Assembly: GCA_946405625.1 (NCBI GenBank)
Contig: CAMJHQ010000001.1
Location: forward strand, 62,001-126,000
DNA length: 64,000 bases
Source: an uncultured Lachnospiraceae bacterium
GTDB lineage: Bacteria > Bacillota > Clostridia > Lachnospirales > Lachnospiraceae
Direction: 5' to 3'
Shown here: piece by piece, positions 27,395-37,900 of the stretch
Position numbering within the stretch: the stretch's first letter is position 1
Layout: every line of letters begins with the position of its first letter
Notes under the pieces: model-generated
Database searches by the model: none
What the model was told of the DNA's origin: nothing
What the model saw: the letters and a program-made list of their open reading frames with translations, nothing else
Translations under genes and position numbers: made by a program

Positions 27395-29308
27395 ATGAAT
27401 AAGATAAGAATTCTGACAATTATTATTCTATTTGTCGGTTTTTTAATTCCGTGTCAAACAGTATTTGCAGATGATGATGATTTTGACACGAATATTTCCA
27501 TTTCTGAAAATGAAGAGACAGACTGTTATGATATCGATATCGAAGTATACAATGAAGGTAAAAATTTTACCGGAAGGATGGAACTTCAGATAGGTGATTA
27601 TTCATATAACAGTGGTAATCTCATCTATGCAGCAGCGGTATCCGCTCCGGAGAAAAGCACAAAAGTTGTGCGCTTTTCCGTTCCGAGGTCAATTACACAG
27701 GATTACAGCTTTAATGTCAGCATTGTCATTAGAGCCCAAAATGACAAGATTGTACATAGTAATACCTTCACGTCCCCGCTTAAAACAGCAAATTCATACT
27801 TTAATGTCGGAATACTTTCAAACAATCCGGACGCACTTAGTTATCTTGATCTTTCAGGTGAGAAAGTTTGGATCAAATCCGGAGAATTTTCTATTAAGCA
27901 TAATGTGCTCAAAGCATCAGATCTTGCTAATGAAATCCATAATATGAAAATAATAATCATCAATGATTTTGATACCTCCACTCTTACGAAGGATGAGATT
28001 AATATATTGCAGAATTATGTAAAAGGCGGCGGTGTTATCATTCTGGGAACAGGAGATAATCTCGACTCATTGAAGGGATTTGACAGTGATTTTACAGATG
28101 TTGAGGGGTCTTTGGGACAGCATTCATTGACTCTTTCATATTCATCAAATAATGATATCATCGTAGCGGCACAGGAATTAGACGTTAATTATAACGGATA
28201 TTCACTATATACCAATTATGGAGATAATGGTTATGTATATCGATACAATGAAGGTGCTGTTGCGACAATGTATATGAACCTTGCGGATAAAAATATGCAA
28301 TTGATGAGCAAGGACGATACCGTGGGTTTTGTTGCATCATTATATGATGCTGTAATCGCAAATACGAATTATCTGACAGACAAAGGAGAGCTGCTTTTTG
28401 ATGGCGGATATAATTCTGTTGAAGAATATTTGAACAAGCCTGCATCAGGTTCAATCGGTTTCATAATACCGATCATATTAATCTATATTGTATTGATAGG
28501 ACCGGGATTATATCTTATCCTGAAGAAAATCGATAAAAGAGAAAAATGCTGGTATATTATTCCGGCAGTGTCGTTGGCATTTACATTTCTTATATTCCTT
28601 TTAAGTATATCCGTAGCAATAAAGAAGATGGATATGAAATCGATAACCATAAGGAAGGCGAATTCAACAAATGTGATCACTTATGTAACAGGTTATTCAC
28701 CTAAGGCTAAAGAATGGAATATCGGTTTTGATGAGAAGTATTTTACTGCATGTACAACGTCAAGATACACTTGGTCGTATGACAGTGGTAAAACATATGT
28801 AGCCAATTCCGCAAGCGGAGTAAATCTGACATATTATCCGGACTCGTCATTTGATGAAATGTCTTTTGTCGCATATGGAAAAGATGATAAGGTCGGTGGA
28901 TTTGACGGATTAGAAAGCATTAAAGACGGTAACGCATTAACGGGGCAGATTACAAACAGTACAGGCATGAATCTTGATTATATTGCTATTTTCTACGCCG
29001 GAAAAATGACGCTGATAAGTGGTGCAAATAACGGTGAGACTGTTGATATTAAGAGCAAAACAGTACTTACCGATTATCAGAACGGATCGGATTTAAGAAA
29101 AGAAATTAATTCAGAATACTATAAAAAAGGTAATTATGATAAGAGTTCGGAACTCGCAGCCCTTTATATCACGGTTATGGCGGCTGTTTATAATCCTATA
29201 AAGGATTATTCTGTCAGACCGATAATAGTCGGAATAACGAAATCAGAGAACGTTCTTGATATGAATGGCGGTGAAGAGACATCTTACACCTGTGTATATA
29301 TGGATTAA
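27395..29308 (+). CDS. secreted, membrane-anchored protein of the ABC/MoxR envelope cluster
   Basis: Function unknown. 637 residues. Signal peptide at 1-25 (IRILTIIILFVGFLIPCQTVFA). An outside domain follows, with beta-rich residues 30-130 and a glutamine-amidotransferase-like segment at about 135-260 (IIIINDFDTSTLTKDEINIL, then KGGGVIILGTG). Two membrane helices sit near 353-376 and 386-410, and the stretch LIGPGLYLILKKIDKRE between them resembles a motif common in envelope proteins beside ABC exporters. The C-terminal 225 residues are extracytoplasmic. It starts a tightly packed operon running to 39630. AGGGGGA precedes the ATG. Confidence 0.8.
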   Translation: MNKIRILTIIILFVGFLIPCQTVFADDDDFDTNISISENEETDCYDIDIEVYNEGKNFTGRMELQIGDYSYNSGNLIYAAAVSAPEKSTKVVRFSVPRSITQDYSFNVSIVIRAQNDKIVHSNTFTSPLKTANSYFNVGILSNNPDALSYLDLSGEKVWIKSGEFSIKHNVLKASDLANEIHNMKIIIINDFDTSTLTKDEINILQNYVKGGGVIILGTGDNLDSLKGFDSDFTDVEGSLGQHSLTLSYSSNNDIIVAAQELDVNYNGYSLYTNYGDNGYVYRYNEGAVATMYMNLADKNMQLMSKDDTVGFVASLYDAVIANTNYLTDKGELLFDGGYNSVEEYLNKPASGSIGFIIPIILIYIVLIGPGLYLILKKIDKREKCWYIIPAVSLAFTFLIFLLSISVAIKKMDMKSITIRKANSTNVITYVTGYSPKAKEWNIGFDEKYFTACTTSRYTWSYDSGKTYVANSASGVNLTYYPDSSFDEMSFVAYGKDDKVGGFDGLESIKDGNALTGQITNSTGMNLDYIAIFYAGKMTLISGANNGETVDIKSKTVLTDYQNGSDLRKEINSEYYKKGNYDKSSELAALYITVMAAVYNPIKDYSVRPIIVGITKSENVLDMNGGEETSYTCVYMD

Positions 29309-29323
29309 CAGGGGGGTTGAATA

Positions 29324-30691
29324 ATGCTTCAAATAATGAACTTATATAAAAGCTATGGTGATTTTTGGGCGGTAACCAACCTGAATCTTCACGTCCCGAA
29401 GGGAGACCTGTTCGGATTTGTAGGGCCGAACGGCGCAGGTAAAACAACGACGATAAGAATCATATGCGGACTTCTAAAGGCGACATCCGGTGAAGTAATA
29501 GTAGACGGAAGAACCGAAAGAGCCGGAAAAGAATTTAAGAGATTTATAGGATATGTTCCGGACTTTTTCGGTGTGTATGATAATCTCAAGGTTACCGAAT
29601 ATCTCGAGTTTTTCGGATCTCTCTATGGGATGAGTTACAAGGATACTCGTGCGGTATCGGACGGATTACTGGATCTTGTAAATCTTGCCGATAAGAAGGA
29701 TTTCTATGTTGATACTCTTTCAAGAGGTATGAAACAGAGACTGTGTGTTGCAAGAGCTCTTCTTCATAACCCTTCACTTCTTGTTATGGATGAGCCGTCT
29801 TCCGGTCTTGATCCGGTTGCGAGAGTGGAAATGAAGGAGCTTCTCATGAATCTCAAATCCATGGGAAAAACAATACTGATCAGTTCGCACATCCTGGCTG
29901 ATATATCCGAAATGTGTAACAGTATAGGTATCATGAACAGAGGACAGCTTGTTGCTGCAGGCCTTATGAGTGATATTCTGAATATAGGAAATGATTCATC
30001 AAGACTTATCATAGAGATTAAATCAGATATAAATGCGGCTGTTGCTATTATGCAGGAACAGCCGAATGTAAAGATAGAAGCTGTCAAGGAGAACGAAATA
30101 ATCGTTACCGGTGTTGATACTGACGAAAAAGCAAATGTTCTGGTAGGACAGATGATGGTGCGAGGAGTTCTTGTGGGAGGATTCCATAGAGATGAGCATT
30201 CACTTGAATCTATCTTTATGGATATTACAACAGGAAAGACAACTATGTCGAATTATAACTCTCAAAATGGTGCGGGAGCATATAATCAGCAGATACGGCC
30301 GGGTGAGATGAATGCAAATCCTTACGGACAGCAAGGAGTATATGGCGAAGCCGGTCGTGAGTTTGCACAGTCCGGTCAGTTTGGTCAGCCGAATCAGTTC
30401 AGCCGGCCGGATCAATTTGCACAGTCCGGTCAGTTTGGTCAGCCGAATCAGTTCAGCCAGCCGGATCAGTTTGCACAGTCCGGTCAGTTTGGTCAGCCGG
30501 ATCAGTTTGCACAGTCAGGCCAGTTTGGTCAGCCGAATCAGTTCAGCCAGCCGGATCAATTTGCACAGTCCGGTCAGTTTGGTCAGCCGGATCAGTTTGC
30601 ACAGTCCGGTCAGTTCAGCCAGCCAAACCGATTTGCTGAGCAGAATCAATCTGATCAGCAGGGAGGAGGATACGGAAATGGAGAAAATTAA
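29324..30691 (+). CDS. ABC transporter ATPase with Gln/Phe-rich repeat tail
   Basis: ATP-binding subunit of an exporter-type ABC system (CcmA/GldA-like). 455 residues. The N-terminal about 305 residues are a complete ATPase: Walker A GPNGAGKTTT, signature LSRGMKQRL, Walker B LLVMDEPSSGLD, then a small C-terminal regulatory domain. Residues about 347-448 are imperfect repeats of FAQSGQFGQPNQFSQPDQ (18 residues) and a 12-residue short form, about seven units. The tail is Gln/Pro/Phe/Ser-rich and probably disordered; its role is unknown. GGGGGG-type site before ATG; overlaps the permease gene by 14 bases. Confidence 0.9.
   Translation: MLQIMNLYKSYGDFWAVTNLNLHVPKGDLFGFVGPNGAGKTTTIRIICGLLKATSGEVIVDGRTERAGKEFKRFIGYVPDFFGVYDNLKVTEYLEFFGSLYGMSYKDTRAVSDGLLDLVNLADKKDFYVDTLSRGMKQRLCVARALLHNPSLLVMDEPSSGLDPVARVEMKELLMNLKSMGKTILISSHILADISEMCNSIGIMNRGQLVAAGLMSDILNIGNDSSRLIIEIKSDINAAVAIMQEQPNVKIEAVKENEIIVTGVDTDEKANVLVGQMMVRGVLVGGFHRDEHSLESIFMDITTGKTTMSNYNSQNGAGAYNQQIRPGEMNANPYGQQGVYGEAGREFAQSGQFGQPNQFSRPDQFAQSGQFGQPNQFSQPDQFAQSGQFGQPDQFAQSGQFGQPNQFSQPDQFAQSGQFGQPDQFAQSGQFSQPNRFAEQNQSDQQGGGYGNGEN
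30361..30645 (+). repeat. 54/36-bp coding tandem repeats in the ABC ATPase tail
   Basis: Units encoding FAQSGQFGQPNQFSQPDQ (54 bp) alternate with 36-bp units lacking NQFSQP. Near-identical units at DNA level suggest recent expansion or homogenisation. Confidence 0.85.
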
Positions 30692-31571
30692 GGAATTGAA
30701 GATTAATCCTATAATTAAAAAAGATTTGAGAGTATCTTCCAGATCTATGAAATTGGCGTGGGAGCTCTTTGGATATGTAGCTATTCAGGCAGGGATTTTC
30801 TTACTTGTCTTCTCAGCTTTAAATTCGTATCGAGGATATAATTCAAGTGCAGTTGAAATGTATCAGCAATTTGTTACATTTTTTCCTGTACTTGCAGTAA
30901 CACAGCTTATAATTATTGCATTAGCAATACCGATTTTCACAGCCTCATCGATTTCAGGAGAAAGAGAAAGGGGAACACTTGATACACTGCTTACCACAAC
31001 TACAAGTTATTTTTCGATAGTTTTCGGAAAGATGATGTCGGCGGTTATAAGAATAATGATATTTATTCTGGCAAGTATTCCGCTTATGGCTATATCATTC
31101 ATGGTGGGCGGAATATCATGGTTTGTACTTATTGAGTTTATTTTTCACGCTTTCGTATTTGCGATACTTGCGGGAAGTATAGGTGTGTACTGCTCGGCAA
31201 AGTGTAAGAAGACAATCACATCCTTACTTCTTTCGTTTGGTATATATTTTTTGATCGGAGGTGCTTCTTTCGTACCGCTGATCGTTGCAGCAATTGCAGG
31301 TGTGTCGGGACCGTATGGATCAATGTCTTCATTGAAAGCTGCATTTATGGTTCAGTTGATCAATCCGATAATCAGCTTTCTTGCATTTTTCACTAAAAGG
31401 CTTAGTTCAGAGGATATAATAGAGGATATCTTTGATACGATATTTTTGGGAAATACAAATGTATGGCTGTTCCTATCGGTTATCGTGCAGCTGCTTCTTG
31501 CATTGTTCTTCCTGAAGAGAGCAGCAAAAAGGATTAATCCGCTCAATGAGAAGGTTGTAAGAATTAAGTAA
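30678..31571 (+). CDS. ABC-2 type transporter permease
   Basis: Membrane partner of the preceding ATPase. 297 residues, six hydrophobic segments at about 30-50, 68-92, 115-140, 145-165, 172-200 and 265-285. The cytoplasmic loop SISGERERGTLDTLLTT is the conserved coupling signature of ABC-2/GldF permeases. The ATG at 30678 follows GGAGGAGGA and lies inside the ATPase gene; an in-frame ATG at 30312 would run through the repeat in another frame and is not credible. Substrate unknown. Confidence 0.9.
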   Translation: MEKIKELKINPIIKKDLRVSSRSMKLAWELFGYVAIQAGIFLLVFSALNSYRGYNSSAVEMYQQFVTFFPVLAVTQLIIIALAIPIFTASSISGERERGTLDTLLTTTTSYFSIVFGKMMSAVIRIMIFILASIPLMAISFMVGGISWFVLIEFIFHAFVFAILAGSIGVYCSAKCKKTITSLLLSFGIYFLIGGASFVPLIVAAIAGVSGPYGSMSSLKAAFMVQLINPIISFLAFFTKRLSSEDIIEDIFDTIFLGNTNVWLFLSVIVQLLLALFFLKRAAKRINPLNEKVVRIK

Positions 31572-31591
31572 GAGGGCTTTGGATTTCAGAA

Positions 31592-33117
<1,526 letters not shown>

Positions 33118-33121
<4 letters not shown>

Positions 33122-34050
33122 TTAGTTATGAACAGGGAGTATCTCTTATATCAAGGGTGAGACAGGAAATATCGAAAGAGATAATCGGTCAGGGAAATGT
33201 TGTCGACAGCGTTATCATTGCCCTTCTGACAGGTGGAAATGTGCTGCTTGAAGGTATGCCGGGTCTTGGAAAAACCAGACTGGTTCAGACCATAAGCAAG
33301 GTTATGAGCATGTCTTTCAAGAGAATTCAGTTTACTCCGGATCTTATGCCTGCGGATATCACAGGTACAAATATAATGGTAAAGGATGAGGCGGGAAGTT
33401 CTTTCAAGTTTGAGCCGGGACCTATCTTTGCGAATATCATCCTTGCCGATGAGATTAACCGTGCAACTCCGAAGACGCAGTCTGCCCTGCTTGAAGCAAT
33501 GCAGGAGCATACGGTAACGGTAGGTGACACATCTTATCTGCTCCCGAAGCCGTTCTTTGTACTTGCTACACAGAACCCTATCGAGCAGGAGGGAACCTAT
33601 CCGCTTCCTGAGGCACAGCTTGACCGTTTCAGTATGAAGGTTCTTGTCGAATTCCCTACAAGAGACGAGTTAAAGGGAATTGTCGGACTTACAGAGAGCT
33701 TTAATCAGGCACCTGTTGAGCCGGTTCTTGATGGTAACATGCTGCTTGAACTTCAGCAGATAGTTCAGAGTGTTCCTATAGCCGATGCAGTTATGGAAAG
33801 AATAATCGATATAGTAATGGCGACTCATCAGGAGAATAAATATATCCGTGAGGGAGTCAGCCCACGTGCGGCTCAGAATCTTATCAGATGTTCAAGAGCG
33901 AGAGCATTTATGAACGGACGTATGAATGTTGCTTTTGAGGATGTTGATTCTGTGATGTACAGTGTCCTCAGACACAGAATAATAACCAGCTTTGATGCGA
34001 TAGCAGACGGAGTATCTGAAGATAGGATTATTAAAGAGTTATTGGGATAA
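33118..34050 (+). CDS. MoxR-type AAA+ ATPase
   Basis: AAA+ chaperone of the MoxR group, known to act with von Willebrand A proteins in assembling or activating envelope complexes. 310 residues. Walker A GMPGLGKTR, Walker B ILADEINRATPKTQSALLEAMQE, sensor 1 ATQNPIEQEGTYPLPEAQLDRF and a C-terminal lid domain. It overlaps the preceding gene and is 2 bases from the DUF58 gene, the canonical moxR-DUF58-vWA order. A second MoxR copy at 59897 has different neighbours. Confidence 0.93.
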
Positions 34051-34052
34051 AT

Positions 34053-34928
34053 ATGAGAACTGTAAATATTGACGGTCTGGCAGGGCTTACCAGACTGAGA
34101 TTTACAATTAAAAATAAAGTAGTTTCACAGTATGAAGGCGGTAGAAGGTCTAACATCAAGGGAAGATCCACAGAGTTTTCGGGCTACAGAGAGTATATAC
34201 CCGGAGATGATATGAGGTATGTTGACTGGAATGCTTACGGGCGACTGGATAAGCTCTATATCAAGGAATATATGGAGGAACGTGAAGGCGTGATCAACAT
34301 TTTCCTTGATACCAGCAGATCAATGGATTACGGATCACAGCCTAAAGATGAAATGATGGCGGGGCTTGCTCAGGCTATATGCTTTGTTGCCGATAAACAG
34401 AAGGACAGTGTTACTGTGACGGATCTTGCAGAGCCGACAAAAACTCTGAAGCTTCCGAAGGGAAGGCTCGGAATGATGAGGCTCAAGGCATTTCTTGCAA
34501 ATTCAGAGATAAGGGGCAGGATCAACCTTGCGGATGCAATAAAGAAAGCAGCGATAGGAAAGCACGGACTAACCGTTATCATTTCGGATTTTTATGATGA
34601 AGCATTTCTCTCCGAGGAAGTTGAAATCTGTAAGTATATGAGATATCTGAAGCATGATACGGTGCTTCTTCAGGTTCTTTCGCATGAGGAGCTGGAAATA
34701 GAAGAAACAGGTGCAGCAAGAATGCATGACAGTGAGAAGATTGATGATATGGTTACTGCAACATTCGACAGAGAAACCGTCGAAGGATATCTTGAGGCAT
34801 TGAAGAATTTTAAGAAGGAATTGTCCGGAAAGGCAGAGAAGGCCGGAGCCGGTTATTATCTATGCAGGACCGACAGAGGTCTTGGAAAAGTATTACTTGA
34901 AGATATGAGAGGACTCTATGACATTTAG
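34053..34928 (+). CDS. DUF58 family protein
   Basis: Cytoplasmic partner of MoxR ATPases. 291 residues. DUF58 core RSTEFSGYREYIPGDDMRYVDWNAY (around 50-75) is unmistakable, followed by a vWA-like fold with NIFLDTSRSMDYG carrying a D-x-S-x-S metal site. There is no membrane segment. Its end overlaps the next gene by 11 bases. Role in the complex is inferred from family context. Confidence 0.93.
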   Translation: MRTVNIDGLAGLTRLRFTIKNKVVSQYEGGRRSNIKGRSTEFSGYREYIPGDDMRYVDWNAYGRLDKLYIKEYMEEREGVINIFLDTSRSMDYGSQPKDEMMAGLAQAICFVADKQKDSVTVTDLAEPTKTLKLPKGRLGMMRLKAFLANSEIRGRINLADAIKKAAIGKHGLTVIISDFYDEAFLSEEVEICKYMRYLKHDTVLLQVLSHEELEIEETGAARMHDSEKIDDMVTATFDRETVEGYLEALKNFKKELSGKAEKAGAGYYLCRTDRGLGKVLLEDMRGLYDI

Positions 34929-37900
34929 TTCTATGTGGCCGCTGCTGGGTCTGGCGGTCATTCCCTTAATAATCATAATATATATGCTTCGACCGAAGGG
35001 AAAGAAAGTGATTGTTCCTTCACTTATGCTCTGGAGAAATGCTGAAGTTAATTCCAGCAGTCTCAGCTTTGTTAAGAAGCTTCTGAAGAATATCCTGATG
35101 ATTATCGAGATCATCATTGCGATTCTTCTTATTCTCAGTCTTATGTCTCCGTATATCAGGACCGGATTCGGAAAGAATAAGGTGAAGACGCTTATCGTGC
35201 TTGATACATCGGGAAGCATGAAGCATGAGATGTCAGATGACGGAAGCAATAAGAAGACGAGATTTGATACTGCAAAGGCTGAGATTACAGACTATGCGGC
35301 TTCTTCTGATGGGGTTCTGTCCATAATGACATGCAGTGATACTACGACCCTTGTTGTTACGAACTCGACAGATAAGCTCCAGAATAAGAGAGCTATTTCA
35401 AATATAAAATGTACCGATACAGAGGGCTCTATCAATTCAGCGAGAGCCGCGATAGAATCCCTTGAAGCTGAAAAGATAATAATATATACCGATGCAGCAG
35501 GTTCTTCGGATATTGCCGAATTGACAAAGGAACTTGGGGCAGAAGTCAGGATAATCGGAAATCCCGTAAATAATGCGTCTCTTGTATCCGTTACCGCTGC
35601 AGTAGCCGATGCGGGAACATATGATATAGCTGCGGATATACAGTTTTTCGGAGATGAAGAAACTACTGCGGATATATCTTTTTACGATGCTAAGGATAAT
35701 CTGTTAACAGTACGTTCGGTGACACTTATGCCGGAATCCGGAAAAACAGTAATTGTAAGAGGAGTGAAGGCAGAAGGAGGATATATTAGGGCCGAACTGA
35801 CCGGTATCGGAAGTGACAGTATAGTTGATGATAATGTATCATATGCAGTTCTCAATATGAAGACAAGTCTTCCGGCATATCTTGTCGGCAGGGGTAATAC
35901 ATATATAGAGAAAGCTTATAAGGCAGCTACCGGACAGGATATCATAAAGGTCGGAGATATCGGTGAGCTCAAAGAAGCCGAAAAAGGAATCGTTATATGT
36001 GATGGCGGTAATTATTCTGCAGAAGAAATGCAGGATATGAATTATATTATCTTTAATAATTCAGCAGATGCCGTGGGTACTGTCGAAGGCGGATATGTAA
36101 GGGCTTCATCATGTGTACTTACAGGCGGACTTTCCGAATTCTCTTTCGGTGCGGCCGAAATCAGTTATTATACACTTCCATCATGGGCTACAGAGTTTAT
36201 GTCCATAGATGGAAAGACAGTTGGATACTATGGTATTAACAATAACAGAAAAGTAATAATTCTCGGATTTGATATAAGAAATACGGAACTTCCTCTTATG
36301 GCAGAATTTCCTGTATTTATGGCTAATGCAGTTGACTTTCTGGCAGATCAGAGTCTTGTCGGAAATCCGTATATAATTGCGGGAGAAGAAATCTCCGTAA
36401 GTCCTACGATCGGTGACGATGCGAAGATAACCTATCTACCGGAAGGGGCAGATACTTTGCTTTCTCGTAAATCGGAAGCTCAGTATGCGGGTATAATCGA
36501 GTGCAGTTCTGAGGGAAGAACTGATTATATTTCGGTCAGATTTCCGCAGTCGGAGAGTGACGGAAGAGCGGCAGCGAATAATGTTGAAGGCGTTGTCGAG
36601 AAGAGCAGCGTGAGCATGAGCAGTTTACGCCGGGTGCTTCTTTTTATTGCACTTATACTTCTTATTCTGGATTGGTTCTTATATATAAGACAGAACAGAA
36701 GGTTCACTGTTACAGCGGCCGTGACCCGCGGAGTACTGGCATTACTTATTCTTTTGGCACTTATCGGTGTAAGACTTCCCGGAAGAAGAAAGATGACAGC
36801 GACAATTTTTGTTGTAGATATGTCTGACAGCTCGTCCGAAAATATAGGCGAGATGGAAAAATATATAACCGAAAAGCTGAAGTCTCTTCCTTCAAATAAT
36901 GAATATGCAATACTCACATTCGGAAGGAACAGCCTTTCGGATCAGTTCCTGACCGATAATGTTTCCTTCATGAGCTTCGGAACGGAGCCTGACGGAACAG
37001 CAACGGATATAGAGTCGGCAGTAAGAAATGCAGCTGCAATGATCCCGGATTCTTACTCGGGTAGAATTGTAATACTTACTGATGGCCAGGAAACACTGGG
37101 TGATATAGGAAAGACAGGCGAACTGCTTGATACTGCCGGAATTGAGCTGGACAGTGTTATATTTGAATCCGAAGAGAAGAATGATGTATATGTATCATCC
37201 GCGGAAATGCCCGATAAGCTTTATCCCGGAGATAAGTACAGCCTGGTCGTAAACATTTATTCGAATTATGAGACGGATGCTGTAGTAAGAGTGAGACAGG
37301 GCGGCGAAGAGAAGATGGCTAATTCCGTTCATCTTAAGCCCGGAAACAACACCTATCTCTTTACACTGGTTGCCGGTGATAATCCGATAGAAGAAAATGA
37401 TATCATAGTAGAGGCGGAGGGCGATCAGATCAGCGAGAATGATGTATTCAGTCAGGCATCTTCTGTTGTGATGGCACCTAAAGTGCTGCTTGTTTCGGGA
37501 CTTACGCAGGACAGTTCCGGACTTGAAGATATAATGCATACCATAAATCAGGATGTTACTTCGGTTTCCGCAATCAATGCACCGGATACTCTTGAGGAAA
37601 TGCTCATATATAAGACGATTATTCTTGATAATTGTTATAGACCTGATCTGCCGGAAGGCTTCCTGAACAATCTTTCGGATTACGTGAAGGAATACGGTGG
37701 AGGACTGATCGTAACCGGAGGAGATGCTAGTTTTGGACCGGGAGGATACAGAGAAACATCACTTGAAGAAGTTCTGCCGGTAAGTATGACACCTAAAGGA
37801 CTTAATGAAGCTCCGTCGATGGCTATGGTAATGGTAATAGATCATTCGGGCTCCATGTCATCTGAGGTTGCCGTAAATGCTCTTACCGGTCAGGCTGACG

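Noticed and set aside
30312-30677. Long in-frame 5' extension of the ABC permease rich in SLVSRISSA repeats
   Set aside because: It is the ATPase repeat read in another frame; repeat units are multiples of three so the frame stays open. The ribosome site supports ATG 30678.
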